Positions 10,484-20,978 of a DNA stretch of 64,000 bases are shown piece by piece; position 1 is the first letter of the stretch; each line of letters starts with the position of its first letter. The notes below the pieces were generated by a model. The model was not told the origin of the DNA. It was given only the letters and a program-made list of their open reading frames with translations, and searched no databases. This DNA comes from an uncultured Veillonella sp. Its GTDB lineage: Bacteria; Bacillota; Negativicutes; Veillonellales; Veillonellaceae. A program made the translations under genes and the position numbers. Location: assembly GCA_902478055.1 (NCBI GenBank), contig CABSJL010000004.1, forward strand, positions 30,879-94,878. Reading direction: 5' to 3'.

Positions 10484-11294
10484 ATTGTCCTAGTACAACA
10501 GGAATGGCAAGGGATACGACTTGTCCTCGTTTATTGACAATGCTACCGCTAGTCTTGATGATACGGATGGCTTCATCTCGTACATCGGGAGGAACGGAAT
10601 CCTCTACGATACGCGGTGTATTAACGCCGACGATAACATTGCCATTGGCGTCAAAGTTAACGCGCACAACGGCTTCGCCGCGCACGGATGATGCTTGGCC
10701 TTGTTCTTTCACTTGGCGCAAATATTCCGTAGGGTTAATATCCGATTGTTCAAGCCATGCCCGTTGACCCGGCGTCAGCAAATTAAGCGCATCTGCAAAA
10801 AAGGATAGGTCTTTATCTGTATTGTCGCGACCATTACCTTGTGCATTGGGGTCCGTCGATACGTCGTTGCCTACTAATTTCTTTTGTTGTTCCTGTTTTT
10901 GATGGGTTACAACACCTGTCTCACCGCCAGTGGCCTCAGATTCAATAGCCTTTGGAACAGCCCATTCCCGTTTTGTAGTCGGTGCTGGTTGTTCTGTGTC
11001 TATCTTTTTCTGTGGTTCTACGGTGTTAACAGGCGGTTTAGTTTCTTGTGTCTGGGCTACCGACGCAGGTGCATCGGCAGGCGGTTTTGCCTCCTCTGAC
11101 GGCGGCGTTACCGTTGGATGCTCCTCGGCGTGTTCGCTTTCACCAGCATCAGCCAAATCAAAGCTAATTTCAGCTGCCTCTTGTCCTGCACCAGTACCGC
11201 CCATGCCCTTTAGTGAAAGCCCCATCCCCGTTATCATGAGGATGCTGATACACAGGGATATCAAAAACGGTCGAAAATAATGCGATTCAAACAT
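10482..11294 (-). CDS. tonB: TonB-like energy transducer
   Basis: 270 aa: one N-terminal transmembrane helix (about residues 8-27), a long Pro/Glu/Lys-rich periplasmic linker with many Pro pairs, and a C-terminal TonB-fold domain ending ...NKRGQVVSLAIPVVLGQ. TonB carries energy from the ExbBD motor in the inner membrane to outer-membrane receptors. The start is the ATG of MFESHYF, 4 bp after the exbD stop, with GGAAGTG as ribosome binding site. It is the third gene of exbB-exbD-tonB. No TonB-dependent receptor is in the window, so the cargo (iron, B12 or other) cannot be read from context. Confidence 0.88.
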   Translation of the reverse strand: MFESHYFRPFLISLCISILMITGMGLSLKGMGGTGAGQEAAEISFDLADAGESEHAEEHPTVTPPSEEAKPPADAPASVAQTQETKPPVNTVEPQKKIDTEQPAPTTKREWAVPKAIESEATGGETGVVTHQKQEQQKKLVGNDVSTDPNAQGNGRDNTDKDLSFFADALNLLTPGQRAWLEQSDINPTEYLRQVKEQGQASSVRGEAVVRVNFDANGNVIVGVNTPRIVEDSVPPDVRDEAIRIIKTSGSIVNKRGQVVSLAIPVVLGQ

Positions 11295-11298
11295 AGAA

Positions 11299-11703
11299 TC
11301 ACTTCCGATCCGTAGCGACACTAATGTACTTAGCGCCGTTTACTTTCAGCATATCGAGAAGGGCGATGACCTCGTTGTAATACACATCCTTAGACGCGCG
11401 AATGACAAAGGCCTGACGCGGCGTGGTCCGCACGATATCCTGCACCTCTTGAGACAGATTGTCCGCAGAAATTTCGCGGTTATCGATATAAAGTTTATGC
11501 GATGTGGTAAGGGTAATGATGATCGGCTCAATGGATTTAGCCGTCGAAGTCGATGTGGATGGTAGATTTAACGGGATTTGTTGCTCCGTATTCATGTATA
11601 AGGTGCCGACCATGAAGAATACCAATAGGAAAAATACGATATCAATCATAGGGATGATCATGATGGTCGGTTCTTTTTTCACTCCTAATGTGCGGCGTCT
11701 CAT
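11299..11703 (-). CDS. exbD: ExbD/TolR biopolymer transport protein
   Basis: 134 aa. It has one transmembrane helix near residues 15-35 with the conserved membrane aspartate in IPMIDIVFFLLVFFM, which carries the proton path. A periplasmic domain follows and ends VNGAKYISVATDRK. It partners ExbB to energise TonB. Its ATG overlaps the exbB stop codon by 4 bp (ATGA), which implies translational coupling. Confidence 0.95.
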   Translation of the reverse strand: MRRRTLGVKKEPTIMIIPMIDIVFFLLVFFMVGTLYMNTEQQIPLNLPSTSTSTAKSIEPIIITLTTSHKLYIDNREISADNLSQEVQDIVRTTPRQAFVIRASKDVYYNEVIALLDMLKVNGAKYISVATDRK

Positions 11704-12305
11704 AGGTCATGTTCCTCGTTGTACGCATCGAGGATGCTGCCACATTCATGTTCTAAGGCTACGACGAAATCATTCACCTTCGCTGCACAATAACTATGAA
11801 AAGCGAGGGCAATGATAGCCACCGTAAGACCTGTAGCAGTAGCTACTAAGGCTTCGGATACACCGCCTGTGATGATGGTTGGGGCCCCAATATCGCCGCC
11901 TACAACGGCAAAGGCGCGAATCATACCGAGAACGGTACCGAGCAAGCCGAGCAACGGTGCCATAGTAACAATCATGCTGAGCCAGCCAAGGCCGCGTTTC
12001 AAACGTTCATCGGTATAGCCTACCAAATCTTGCAATCGGTTTTCTAAACCATTGTAGTTTTTTGCACTGCGCAAAGCCTTTGCAAAGAGAGTGCCTAGAT
12101 TTTGTGTATCTCGTTCCAATACGGTTGGAAGCATAATCCAACCTGGATGATTATTTAGAACAGCAGTAAATTGGTGCATATCCTTACGAAATTTGCGGTA
12201 TAAAAAGAATCGTTCTATACCAATCATTAGTGTCACCACAAGGAAAATAACGAGTGGATACATAACAAAACCACCAGCTACAAATAAATGTGTAATACTA
12301 CTCAT
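11700..12305 (-). CDS. exbB: ExbB/TolQ/MotA-family proton channel
   Basis: 201 aa with three transmembrane helices: about residues 10-32, then a long cytoplasmic loop, then GLGWLSMIVTMAPLLGLLGT and VATATGLTVAIIALAFHS. The last two helices carry the family signature. The start is the ATG of MSSITHLF at 12305, with GGAGG 6 bp upstream; the reading from 12326 has no ribosome binding site. First gene of the exbB-exbD-tonB operon. Confidence 0.95.
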   Translation of the reverse strand: MSSITHLFVAGGFVMYPLVIFLVVTLMIGIERFFLYRKFRKDMHQFTAVLNNHPGWIMLPTVLERDTQNLGTLFAKALRSAKNYNGLENRLQDLVGYTDERLKRGLGWLSMIVTMAPLLGLLGTVLGMIRAFAVVGGDIGAPTIITGGVSEALVATATGLTVAIIALAFHSYCAAKVNDFVVALEHECGSILDAYNEEHDL

Positions 12306-12466
12306 ACTAACCTCCAAAACCCACACCGATTTAGGCTCTTATCTAATAATTATACCACGTTTTTACACATCAAAACATATGGGGCTTACGATAGATGAGT
12401 AAAAATATACTAGTTGATGTATACAATCTGACAAAAATCTTAACTAGTATAAGAAAATATACAAAA

Positions 12467-12508
12467 GGGGCTACATCAATAGACATGCTAATTGATGTAG
12501 CCTTTTTT
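12467..12508 (-). terminator. Terminator of the 12.6-kb lipoprotein gene
   Basis: Stem GGCTACATCAAT / ATTGATGTAGCC with A and T runs on both sides. The 314-bp gap around it holds nothing else that I can recognise. Confidence 0.8.
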
Positions 12509-12640
12509 AGTACAATTTTATGTACCTTTGTATGAATTTTTAATATATACCATTTATATTGTGCACGCTATGAAGCGCAGGCTTTCATAAATGGCACAGA
12601 ATCGATTCGTACATAGATGCTATTCGTACATGGCAAGATA

Positions 12641-13531
12641 TTATTTATCAAGTTTGTTAATATCCAAACGATTCATACTGCCAATGAAGCGATTGTACGA
12701 TTCAATCATATCATTGTAATGATCATTTGATTGATCACCTAAGAATGTACGAATTCTACCGATAGTTGTATTTAATTGAGACTTAGCAGTGTTATATTCT
12801 GGACTCGTAACGGTACTGGATACATCCATGATGCCTTGTAACTCTTGGTTAGCTGCATTTACATCGATTTGTTTACCTTCTTCAAAGCTATCTAATAGAG
12901 CTGTTAAGCGTAAATGAACTTCTTGAACTGCCGCAGCATTTTTCTTACCAGAATCTTTAAGTTCTTTTAACTGTTCTTGTTGGTTTTCCGTGTTGTGTTT
13001 GTGAACTACTGCATCTAACTGATTATATGCTGCATAGAATTGATCATATAGTTGAACGTATTTAGGTCCTAATTGTTGTTCCTTAGCATAATTATCTGCT
13101 TGATATGAATTAGTTTGGTAGTACGTATCCAATTCACTGGCTACTGGTACAATATCCTTTAATACAGCCAATACGTTGTCTAAAGGTTCCTTCATATCAT
13201 CATATGGTACGCCAGCGTCTTTAGCAGCTTGCAACTTTTGTTGTAAGGTATCAAAGTGTGGTGCCATGAAGCTTCTTAAATGTTGCCCCTCTTTTAGTTT
13301 TTGAACGGACGGATTGATAGCATATCCAAAGCGTACGGACCAACTATTAAAATCGCCAATCGCTTCGATATAGTTATTGAACACTTTAATGTCCTGTTGC
13401 GATGCCTTTTGAGCGCCTTGTTGCACCCCATTGGCAATCTTAGAAAAACTACAGCCACTCATAAAAAATGGGGATGTAAGAGCAGTTACACACAATACTG
13501 CTGTTGTCAGTTTTTTTACTAATGGATTCAA
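12641..13531 (-). CDS. Helical lipoprotein, YiiG/DUF3829-like (copy 1)
   Basis: 296 aa. The signal peptide ends in the lipobox MSGC (Cys near residue 27), so the mature protein should be lipidated. The rest is predicted all-helical with many Gln/Lys/Glu residues and the segment NYAKEQQLGPKYVQLYDQF, which resembles the YiiG family of unknown function. A second copy lies at 20979-21878 with near-identical internal blocks (DNYAKEQQLGPKYVQLY, GKKNAAA.QEVHLRLTA). It is monocistronic with its own terminator. The function is unknown; I am sure of the lipoprotein call and less sure of the family name. Confidence 0.8.
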   Translation of the reverse strand: MNPLVKKLTTAVLCVTALTSPFFMSGCSFSKIANGVQQGAQKASQQDIKVFNNYIEAIGDFNSWSVRFGYAINPSVQKLKEGQHLRSFMAPHFDTLQQKLQAAKDAGVPYDDMKEPLDNVLAVLKDIVPVASELDTYYQTNSYQADNYAKEQQLGPKYVQLYDQFYAAYNQLDAVVHKHNTENQQEQLKELKDSGKKNAAAVQEVHLRLTALLDSFEEGKQIDVNAANQELQGIMDVSSTVTSPEYNTAKSQLNTTIGRIRTFLGDQSNDHYNDMIESYNRFIGSMNRLDINKLDK

Positions 13532-13638
13532 AATAAATCTCTCCTTTTAAAATAACCCATAAAGTATACATCTATAACTAAATTATATACCATATATGAT
13601 TTTTGTGAAAGCTATATTTATGCATTTCATGAAACAAA

Positions 13639-13703
13639 AAGGGCATAGTATCTAATATGTTCTATCGATTACAAATCGATGGTAGTATAGATACTATGCC
13701 TTT
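13639..13703 (-). terminator. Long hairpin terminator after meaB
   Basis: Arms GGCATAGTATCT / AGATACTATGCC with an inner stem ATCGATT/AATCGAT. It ends the mutase operon. Confidence 0.8.
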
Positions 13704-13714
13704 ATGTATAGAGA

Positions 13715-14959
13715 TTATTTTAAGGACTTGTCAAAGACGCCTATGAGTTCTTCGACGGCTTGTGATTCACTCATTTCACCATCTAAAACAGCCGCTTCGA
13801 CTTCGCCCATACGACCTTGAATGACTATATTATTAAAGAATAGGTTGTGCAAGTGTTCGTCAATCATATCGCGCACCCAACGAAGGGATTGTTCTTGACG
13901 ACGTTTGAGGAATACGCCATTTTCTTTACCTTGTTCCGTAAATTCTTGAATCACATCCCATAATTCGTCGAGGCCGTCCTTTGTAACGGCAGAACATGTG
14001 TAGGCTTGAGTTTTCCATTTTTCCGTAGCAGGACGGATATAATGCAACATCCGATCATAGTCACTACGGGCAATGAGAGCTCGTTTGAGGTTATCCCCAT
14101 CCGCCTTGTTAACTACAATGGCATCGGCTAATTCCATAACGCCTTTTTTGATGCCTTGCAATTCATCGCCGGCACCGGTCAATACGATGAGCATAAAGAA
14201 GTCGACCATGGAACGTACGGTAACCTCACTTTGCCCAACGCCAACGGTTTCGACGAGAATAATATCGTACCCAGCAGCCTCGCAAAGCAGCATGGTTTCT
14301 CTACTTTTACGAGCTACACCACCTAGTGTACCACCAGCCGGCGATGGACGGATATACGCCTCTGGATGTTTCGTCAACGTTTCCATCCGCGTCTTATCAC
14401 CCAAGATACTGCCCTTGGTGACTTGGCTTGTAGGGTCTACAGCAAGTACGGCCACCTTGTAACCTGCTTCAATGAGCATGTTCCCAAAGGCTTCGATAAA
14501 TGTACTTTTACCGGCCCCAGGCACACCGGTGATACCGATGCGCAACGCCTTGCCTGTACGAGGTAATATGGCTTGTAACACTTGTTGAGCTAATTTAAAG
14601 TGTTCCTTATTATTACTTTCTACTAATGTAATAGCCCGTGAAAGTATAACGCGGTCCCCCTGCTCGATACCGCGTACATAATCAGCGACAGTTAATTTCT
14701 TGCGCCGCTGTACGGGACGTACCGACGGAGCCAGATGAGCGGAACTAGATAAAAGGCCATCGTGCATTTCTTTGACGCCTTTCATGACGTGACACGCAAA
14801 GGTATCTTCTTTTTTCGCATCTTCTGGCACCCAATCGGGACGATAGGTGCTACCCTCGGCATTTGCGTTTTTTACACCTAATTCTGGAGCGCTACTTTCA
14901 CCAGTAGCAGCCTGTGTATTGCGCAATGCATCCGGAGTAGGCCGTTTGTTATCAGTCAT
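13715..14959 (-). CDS. meaB: Methylmalonyl-CoA mutase-associated GTPase (G-protein chaperone)
   Basis: 414 aa. The P-loop is GVPGAGKST at about residues 146-154, with further G motifs ETVGVGQSE and VVNKADGDN. MeaB/ArgK GTPases load and protect adenosylcobalamin in methylmalonyl-CoA mutase. The N-terminal ~75 residues are polar and look disordered, longer than in typical MeaB. The start ATG overlaps the mutB stop by 8 bp, so it is coupled to the mutase large subunit and is the last gene of mutA-mutB-meaB. Confidence 0.95.
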   Translation of the reverse strand: MTDNKRPTPDALRNTQAATGESSAPELGVKNANAEGSTYRPDWVPEDAKKEDTFACHVMKGVKEMHDGLLSSSAHLAPSVRPVQRRKKLTVADYVRGIEQGDRVILSRAITLVESNNKEHFKLAQQVLQAILPRTGKALRIGITGVPGAGKSTFIEAFGNMLIEAGYKVAVLAVDPTSQVTKGSILGDKTRMETLTKHPEAYIRPSPAGGTLGGVARKSRETMLLCEAAGYDIILVETVGVGQSEVTVRSMVDFFMLIVLTGAGDELQGIKKGVMELADAIVVNKADGDNLKRALIARSDYDRMLHYIRPATEKWKTQAYTCSAVTKDGLDELWDVIQEFTEQGKENGVFLKRRQEQSLRWVRDMIDEHLHNLFFNNIVIQGRMGEVEAAVLDGEMSESQAVEELIGVFDKSLK

Positions 14960-17141
14960 TAGACTCGTCTTGTACGTGACTAGTCAATGTTTCTAGTAAT
15001 TTTTTCGCCGCTACTGGCAAAACTGTACCAGGGCCAAAGATAGCCACTGCGCCATGTTCGCGTAGGAATTCATAGTCCTGAGCAGGGATTACGCCGCCGA
15101 TGGCAACTAAAATATCTCCACGGCCCCGCTTGTTGAGTTCCTCTACAAGTTGAGGCAATAATGTCTTATGCCCCGCCGCAAGAGAACTAAATCCGACAAT
15201 ATGAACGTCATTATCCACCGCATCTTGTGCTGTTTCTTCTGGAGTTTGGAACAAAGGTCCGATATCCACGTCAAAGCCCATATCCGCGAAGGATGTAGCG
15301 ATAACTTTGGCACCGCGGTCATGACCGTCTTGGCCCATCTTCGCAATCATGATACGAGGACGACGACCTTCGAGTTCTTCGAAGTCATCCGCCATTTGAC
15401 GTACTTCTTTGATAACATCGTCATCTTCATATTCGCTGGAGTATACGCCAGAGATAGAGCGGATAACCGCTTTATGACGGCCGCAAACTTTTTCAACAGC
15501 AAAGGAAATTTCGCCCAAGGATGCACGCGCACGAGCTGCTTCAAGTGCAAGAGCAAGCAAGTTACCTTCCCCGGATTCTGTAGCATTTGTAATCGCTTCG
15601 AGGCAGGATTGAACCTTATCTTCGTCACGGTTAGCACGCAATTGTTCGAGACGACGAATTTGCGCTTCACGTACAGCTGTGTTATCTACGTCGAGGATAT
15701 CCAATGGATCTTCTTTATCTAGACGATATTTATTGATACCGATGATCGCTTCACGACCAGAGTCGATACGAGCTTGGCGACGTGCGGCAGCTTCTTCGAT
15801 ACGCATCTTAGGAAGCCCTGTGTCGATAGCTTTCGCCATACCGCCAAGGGATTCGATTTCTTGGATATGACCCCAAGCGCGACGAATCAATTCATCTGTC
15901 AACGCTTCTACATAGTAGGAACCGCCCCATGGGTCGATAACCTTACATACCTTAGTTTCGTCTTGGATGTAAAGCTGAGTATTACGCGCAATACGTGCAG
16001 AGAAGTCCGTAGGCAATGCGATAGCTTCGTCAAGCGCATTGGTATGTAGAGATTGGGTATGGCCCAATGCAGCGCCCATCGCTTCCATACATGTACGAGC
16101 CACGTTGTTGAACGGATCTTGTTCTGTAAGAGACCAACCAGATGTTTGGCTGTGTGTACGAAGGGCCATGGATTTAGGATTTTCAGAACCGAAGCTCTTG
16201 ATAATCTTAGCCCATAACATACGAGCAGCACGCATTTTAGCCACTTCCATAAAGTAGTTTTTGCCGATTGCCCAGAAGAAGGACAAACGAGGTGCGAATT
16301 TATCTACGTGAAGGCCTGCATTAACACCGGTACGGATGTATTCAAGACCATCAGCCAATGTGTAACCTAATTCGATATCCGCTGTAGCACCCGCTTCTTG
16401 CATATGGTAGCCAGAAATGGAGATACTGTTGAACTTAGGCATGTACTGGGATGTGTACGCAAAGATATCACCGATGATGCGCATGGACGTAGCTGGAGGG
16501 TAAATATAGGTATTACGTACCATGAACTCTTTCAAGATATCATTTTGGATCGTACCAGCCATAACCTTTTTATCAACGCCTTGTTCTTCACCAGCTAGGA
16601 TGTAGAACGCCATGACAGGCAATACGGCGCCGTTCATTGTCATGGATACGGACATTTGGTCGAGAGGAATACCGGAGAATAGAATTTCCATATCGAGGAT
16701 GGAGTCTACCGCAACGCCGGCTTTACCAACGTCACCCACTACGCGAGGATGGTCGGAGTCATACCCACGGTGTGTAGCAAGGTCAAAGGCGATAGACAAA
16801 CCTTTTTGGCCCGCTGCCAAGTTACGACGGTAGAACGCATTGGATTCTTCGGCTGTGGAGAAACCAGCGTACTGACGTACTGTCCAAGGACGAGTTACGT
16901 ACATTGTGGAATAAGGTCCACGCAAGAATGGAGGTACACCAGCCATATAGTCAAGGTGTGTCATTCCTTCATAATCCATCTCTGTATAGAGAGGCTTTAG
17001 TTGGATTTGCTCCATTGTTGTATTATATAAATCTTCAAAGCTTTTTCCTGTTTCTTTTTGAAGTTCAGCAAGCCATGCATCGCGAGATGTTGCTGTCTGA
17101 GATCCCAAGCCAAGAGAGGAGAAGTCTGGATTTTTAAACAT
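14952..17141 (-). CDS. mutB: Methylmalonyl-CoA mutase, large (catalytic) subunit
   Basis: 729 aa. The TIM-barrel domain includes [18 protein letters not shown] and the region around [16 protein letters not shown]. The C-terminal cobalamin domain has [11 protein letters not shown] near residue 605, whose His is the lower axial ligand (DxHxxG). It interconverts succinyl-CoA and (R)-methylmalonyl-CoA with adenosylcobalamin, a central step of propionate formation. The start MFKNPDFSS at 17141 is preferred. It lies 4 bp after the mutA stop, with GGGATGTG as binding site and the usual MutB length; the longer reading from 17216 runs into mutA. Confidence 0.97.
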   Translation of the reverse strand: MFKNPDFSSLGLGSQTATSRDAWLAELQKETGKSFEDLYNTTMEQIQLKPLYTEMDYEGMTHLDYMAGVPPFLRGPYSTMYVTRPWTVRQYAGFSTAEESNAFYRRNLAAGQKGLSIAFDLATHRGYDSDHPRVVGDVGKAGVAVDSILDMEILFSGIPLDQMSVSMTMNGAVLPVMAFYILAGEEQGVDKKVMAGTIQNDILKEFMVRNTYIYPPATSMRIIGDIFAYTSQYMPKFNSISISGYHMQEAGATADIELGYTLADGLEYIRTGVNAGLHVDKFAPRLSFFWAIGKNYFMEVAKMRAARMLWAKIIKSFGSENPKSMALRTHSQTSGWSLTEQDPFNNVARTCMEAMGAALGHTQSLHTNALDEAIALPTDFSARIARNTQLYIQDETKVCKVIDPWGGSYYVEALTDELIRRAWGHIQEIESLGGMAKAIDTGLPKMRIEEAAARRQARIDSGREAIIGINKYRLDKEDPLDILDVDNTAVREAQIRRLEQLRANRDEDKVQSCLEAITNATESGEGNLLALALEAARARASLGEISFAVEKVCGRHKAVIRSISGVYSSEYEDDDVIKEVRQMADDFEELEGRRPRIMIAKMGQDGHDRGAKVIATSFADMGFDVDIGPLFQTPEETAQDAVDNDVHIVGFSSLAAGHKTLLPQLVEELNKRGRGDILVAIGGVIPAQDYEFLREHGAVAIFGPGTVLPVAAKKLLETLTSHVQDESND

Positions 17142-17145
17142 GAGC

Positions 17146-19308
17146 TCACATCCCTTTCTTATCTTGTAACGCATGTAGAATTTCGTAGCAATTTGCGCGA
17201 ACAGAGATGAAATCATCTACACCGGCTTCACGGTATACAGGTTCAAGATCCTTAGAAGGTGCACCTGCCAAGATAACCGTTACATGAGGCATAGTTTCTT
17301 TCAATTCTTTCGCAAGTGGTGGTACTAATTCAGGATATGTATCATCTGTAGAACAGATAACTACCACATCGGCGCCACTTTCACGAGCTGCCTTAGCCGC
17401 ATCAGCCGTTGTTTCATGACCATCATTTTTGATTACTTCGAACGCCGCTACTTCAAAGAAGCCTGTGGAGAAGTCCGCACGAGGTTTATGTTGAGGAATA
17501 GGGCCCATATTAGCCAAGAATACCTTCACATTATCTTTTGTGCGTTGTTTATAATTTTCCGTACGCATACGAAGAGCTTCAAATTGTTCCGTCCAACGAT
17601 GAGCCGTAATAGGTTCGATTGTTTCGGAGGAAATATCGCCCGCATCCAAAGCCTTACGGATTTGACGCATTGTCATTTTTTGCAATGCACCGAGCTCGAT
17701 AAGGCCAATCAATGCACCTGGCTCTGTTGTGCTTGCTTCGAGTGTAGATTGGGCTTTTACAACCGCTTCTGAATCTGCAGTTGCCAAGTATTCTTCGAGA
17801 TGAGCTACCCGTTTTTGACGCAATGTTTCTTGATTTTCAGGTTTTGGATCAAGCAATTCTTCCGTCATATTAGCGTACATGTTATTACCAACCGCTACAT
17901 CCTTACGGAATGCAAGGTTTTTAAAGCGTTCATTAAGAATTGTTTTAACTTGCGCTTGAGGATAACCTTCCTTCAAGGCAGCGATAATGCCACCTTTAGA
18001 CTCGATAGTTTGGAATTCATCCCAAATTTTTTCGCATAGTTCAGCTGCCAATGTTTCTACATACCAAGAACCACCTACAGGGTCAACTGGTTGACGCAAT
18101 TCGAATTCAGTTTGTAACATAACTTGAATGTTACGGGCAATACGACGAGAGAATTCATCGGATTTGCGAATTGGTTGATCAAATGGAGAAACTTCAAGAC
18201 TATTGAGACCACCTACAACACCAGAGAATGCTTGTGTTGTATTACGCAACAAGTTTACATATGGGTCGTATACGGTTTTTGTGAAAGCAGATGTTCTACC
18301 GTGTACATGAACGGCACGGTCGCTTTCACCAGCACCGAAGGCCTCCATAATGCGAGCCCAAAGCACGCGCAACGCACGCAATTTAGCAATTTCCATGAAG
18401 AAGTTTGCACCCAAGGAGAATGTAAACATCATGCTGTTAGCAATAGTGTGAATATCGATGTTACGTTGTGCTAATTGACGCACATAGCAAACTGCTGTTG
18501 CCAATGCATACGCAACCTCTTGCACATCATTAGCGCCACCATTAGCGTATACATCGCCAGATACGAGTACAGTTTTAAGCTCTGGAGCTTGTTCTTTAGC
18601 CCATACAACAGTATGTGCCATTTCATCAAAGGCTGTATCTAAGGAAATGTGCAAAGCACCATCTTTCGCCAAAACACCGATAGGGTCGGCACCAACAAGA
18701 CCTTTCAAATCAGACGTTTGTTTTTTAGCGCCTTTCACTGTAGCCGCTAACATGCCAAGCAAGATGGCTGCAGAAGCACCAGTTTCAATGTACAAAGGAT
18801 TTTCCTTCAAATTGAAGCGGTCAATCAATTGTTTGCAGTCATCCATAGTGGATACAGATGTACCACCAACACCAACGGATGCGCCTACTTGCACGTCTTG
18901 ATCATGACGTGTTGCTTCATCTAGGCGGATGTTGTGAATAGTGCCACCCTTTACAATCTCGTATAAACTTGCATGATTAGCATCTTTAGGCAAAGAGTCA
19001 TCTACATATTGGGATACACCCCAAGAGTCTTTAATATAACCACTTGCCTTAGTGCCACGTAGGAACTCACCTGCCCCAGGGTATACGCCCTTTGGAATTG
19101 CTTCTGCATGCAATGCAGGTGTGTAAATCGGCTGCAACGTAATACCTTCATAGGTTTTCGTGAACATCTTCTTGTGGAAGTCGCCACCCTTTAACGCCTT
19201 TTCAACCTCTGCCTGCCATTGTTCATACGTAGGTTTCTCAAATTCATCAAAGGATACAGGAGCTAATAGATCGCGTTCAGCATCCTTTGAAGTCTTTTTG
19301 TCAGACAT
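17146..19308 (-). CDS. mutA: Methylmalonyl-CoA mutase, small subunit
   Basis: 720 aa, related to MutB throughout but catalytically degenerate. The C-terminal flavodoxin-like domain (about residues 590-720) lacks the DxHxxG cobalamin motif and reads [19 protein letters not shown] instead. The small subunit supports the MutB catalytic subunit in the heterodimer. It is the first gene of the operon and lies 185 bp behind the terminator of a cobalamin riboswitch, so expression of the whole mutase operon should depend on B12 status. AGGAGG precedes the ATG. Confidence 0.95.
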   Translation of the reverse strand: MSDKKTSKDAERDLLAPVSFDEFEKPTYEQWQAEVEKALKGGDFHKKMFTKTYEGITLQPIYTPALHAEAIPKGVYPGAGEFLRGTKASGYIKDSWGVSQYVDDSLPKDANHASLYEIVKGGTIHNIRLDEATRHDQDVQVGASVGVGGTSVSTMDDCKQLIDRFNLKENPLYIETGASAAILLGMLAATVKGAKKQTSDLKGLVGADPIGVLAKDGALHISLDTAFDEMAHTVVWAKEQAPELKTVLVSGDVYANGGANDVQEVAYALATAVCYVRQLAQRNIDIHTIANSMMFTFSLGANFFMEIAKLRALRVLWARIMEAFGAGESDRAVHVHGRTSAFTKTVYDPYVNLLRNTTQAFSGVVGGLNSLEVSPFDQPIRKSDEFSRRIARNIQVMLQTEFELRQPVDPVGGSWYVETLAAELCEKIWDEFQTIESKGGIIAALKEGYPQAQVKTILNERFKNLAFRKDVAVGNNMYANMTEELLDPKPENQETLRQKRVAHLEEYLATADSEAVVKAQSTLEASTTEPGALIGLIELGALQKMTMRQIRKALDAGDISSETIEPITAHRWTEQFEALRMRTENYKQRTKDNVKVFLANMGPIPQHKPRADFSTGFFEVAAFEVIKNDGHETTADAAKAARESGADVVVICSTDDTYPELVPPLAKELKETMPHVTVILAGAPSKDLEPVYREAGVDDFISVRANCYEILHALQDKKGM

Positions 19309-19488
19309 ATATGTGCCTCCTTTTCAACTCGAAACCATACCGAGAAACAGCGCACCGTACCTACAATTGTTATGCTTATACACCACCAAAGCTTTCCTAT
19401 CTATGGATCACATCAACCTCAAATCTGTGTCCATCAGTTTACTAACAATAAAGCCTGATGCATATGCTCAACAGTCACTTTCAAGGGC

Positions 19489-19523
19489 AACAAAAAAACG
19501 TGCCACCCAAAAGTGACACGTAA
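19489..19523 (-). terminator. Intrinsic terminator of the riboswitch leader
   Basis: On the minus strand ACGTGTCAC-TTTTGG-GTGGCACGT is followed by a run of seven T. It stands between the aptamer and mutA and is the likely expression platform. Confidence 0.9.
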
Positions 19524-19577
19524 GGTTCCTTGTTGAAAAGTATGCCAAAAAACACTGAAACCAGCATACCTCAATCC

Positions 19578-19767
19578 CCTTCCTATCGCTCGTAGGTACA
19601 TAACGGTGATTATCAAATAGGCAGTTCTCCTGGCTCGGGCTCATCGCCTTGCTTTCGCCTTCCCAGATTTCTCCAGTGACATTTTTGAAAGCAGGCTCGT
19701 CCTTACAGTGGCGGGACCGCATCGGCTTGTACCGATTTCTCTATTAAGTCTTGCGACACCTATTCTC
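19578..19767 (-). promoter_or_regulatory. Cobalamin riboswitch upstream of mutA
   Basis: Reading the minus strand, an AGGTGTCGC start is followed by GATGCGGTCCCGCCACTGTA, which carries the B12-box type core. Then come GAGCCTGC, GAGCCCGAGCCAGGAGAACT followed by GCC, AATCACC, and a CCTA-CGAGCGA-TAGG hairpin that can be the kissing-loop stem. These elements in this order define the AdoCbl-type aptamer. The leader continues to a strong terminator (19489-19523) and mutA. In known systems ligand binding normally favours the terminator; which way it acts here is not visible from sequence alone. Confidence 0.92.
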
Positions 19768-19980
19768 TATATTCGTTGTTCTAAGTCCAATATAGTGTAA
19801 AAATATGCACAAAGTCAATGAACATAACAGTTAATCATAAGTAGCAAATTTCAAGTTATAACTAACGCATATATAGAATGATAAAAATGCATAGGTGCAA
19901 TTTAGAGAAATTACCTCTATAATTCGCTACTGCTATACTACCACCATGTTATAATAATTCTACTAATGGGAGGTCGTATT

Positions 19981-20877
19981 ATGAACGAAATAAACAAAAA
20001 AGGTCTCAGCACCACATTGTTGTGCTGTTTAATTTGGGGTTTGCTGCCCCTCTATTGGGCGCTTTTAAACCAAATATCATCCTTTTCCGTATTATCGCAC
20101 CGCATCATCTGGTCCGGATTTTGGATGTTCTTCCTCGTCATCGCTACAGGGCGCCAACAACTGCGTATGGACATACAACTTTTACGCACCCATCTTACGC
20201 AATTAGGCCTACTATTACTGGCTGCTATACTTATTAGCATCAACTGGTTCACCTACATTTGGGCCGTTACAAACCAACACGTACTCGACACGAGCCTTGG
20301 CTATTATATCAATCCATTGCTCAACGTATTGTTGGGCATCCTAATCTATAAAGAAAGATTACTTTGGCCACAAAAGCTAAGTATTGCCATCGCATTCTTA
20401 GGTGTGACCATCATGACTGTTCAACTAGGTACATTACCCATAGTCTCTATCATCCTAGCCGTTTCCTTTAGCCTATACGGGGCCGTAAAAAAACGTCTCA
20501 CCATCCATCCATTCTCGAGCATCGCCTTCGAGGCATGGCTCGTTACACCGATAGCATTATGGTATCTAACGGCTGTGGATACCACCTCGTGGTCCTTTAT
20601 CGAAAACCTAACGCCGACCGGTCTCCTCCTCATCGGTGCCGGCCTTACCACATCGATTCCGCTCATCCTCTTTTCGTACGGTGCCCGTCTATTACCACTA
20701 AACATTCTCGGATTTTTACAATACCTATCTCCTACCATGGGCTTCTTCTTGGCCATCTTCTACTTTGGTGAAAGCTTTGGTACAGCACAACTCATAGCCT
20801 TCGGCTGCATCTGGGTGGCACTCGTATTGTTCACCCTATCTAATCAAATGACGACACGTATTAAGATAAAAAAATAG
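19981..20877 (+). CDS. rarD: RarD-type EamA-family permease
   Basis: 298 aa, ten hydrophobic segments and two EamA repeats. The N-terminal CLIWGLLPLYWALL, the segment NWFTYIWAVTNQHVLDTSLG and YYINPLLNVLLG are typical of RarD. RarD proteins are inner-membrane transporters of uncertain substrate. The ATG at 19981 is preceded by GGGAGG at 8 bp; an upstream ATG at 19966 is part of the untranslated leader. It is divergent from the mutase operon. Confidence 0.9.
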   Translation: MNEINKKGLSTTLLCCLIWGLLPLYWALLNQISSFSVLSHRIIWSGFWMFFLVIATGRQQLRMDIQLLRTHLTQLGLLLLAAILISINWFTYIWAVTNQHVLDTSLGYYINPLLNVLLGILIYKERLLWPQKLSIAIAFLGVTIMTVQLGTLPIVSIILAVSFSLYGAVKKRLTIHPFSSIAFEAWLVTPIALWYLTAVDTTSWSFIENLTPTGLLLIGAGLTTSIPLILFSYGARLLPLNILGFLQYLSPTMGFFLAIFYFGESFGTAQLIAFGCIWVALVLFTLSNQMTTRIKIKK

Positions 20878-20887
20878 AATACATTAC

Positions 20888-20931
20888 AAAAAAGCTGTAT
20901 CAAATGAATTTCTCATTTAATACAGCTTTTT
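20888..20931. terminator. Bidirectional terminator rarD / lipoprotein
   Basis: AAAAAGCTGTAT and ATACAGCTTTTT arms with an inner AAATGA/TCATTT stem between convergent genes. Confidence 0.85.
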
Positions 20932-20978
20932 ATGTGTTCGTTTTACACGTGTCTAACGTAATATAGACTCAGATCTTA

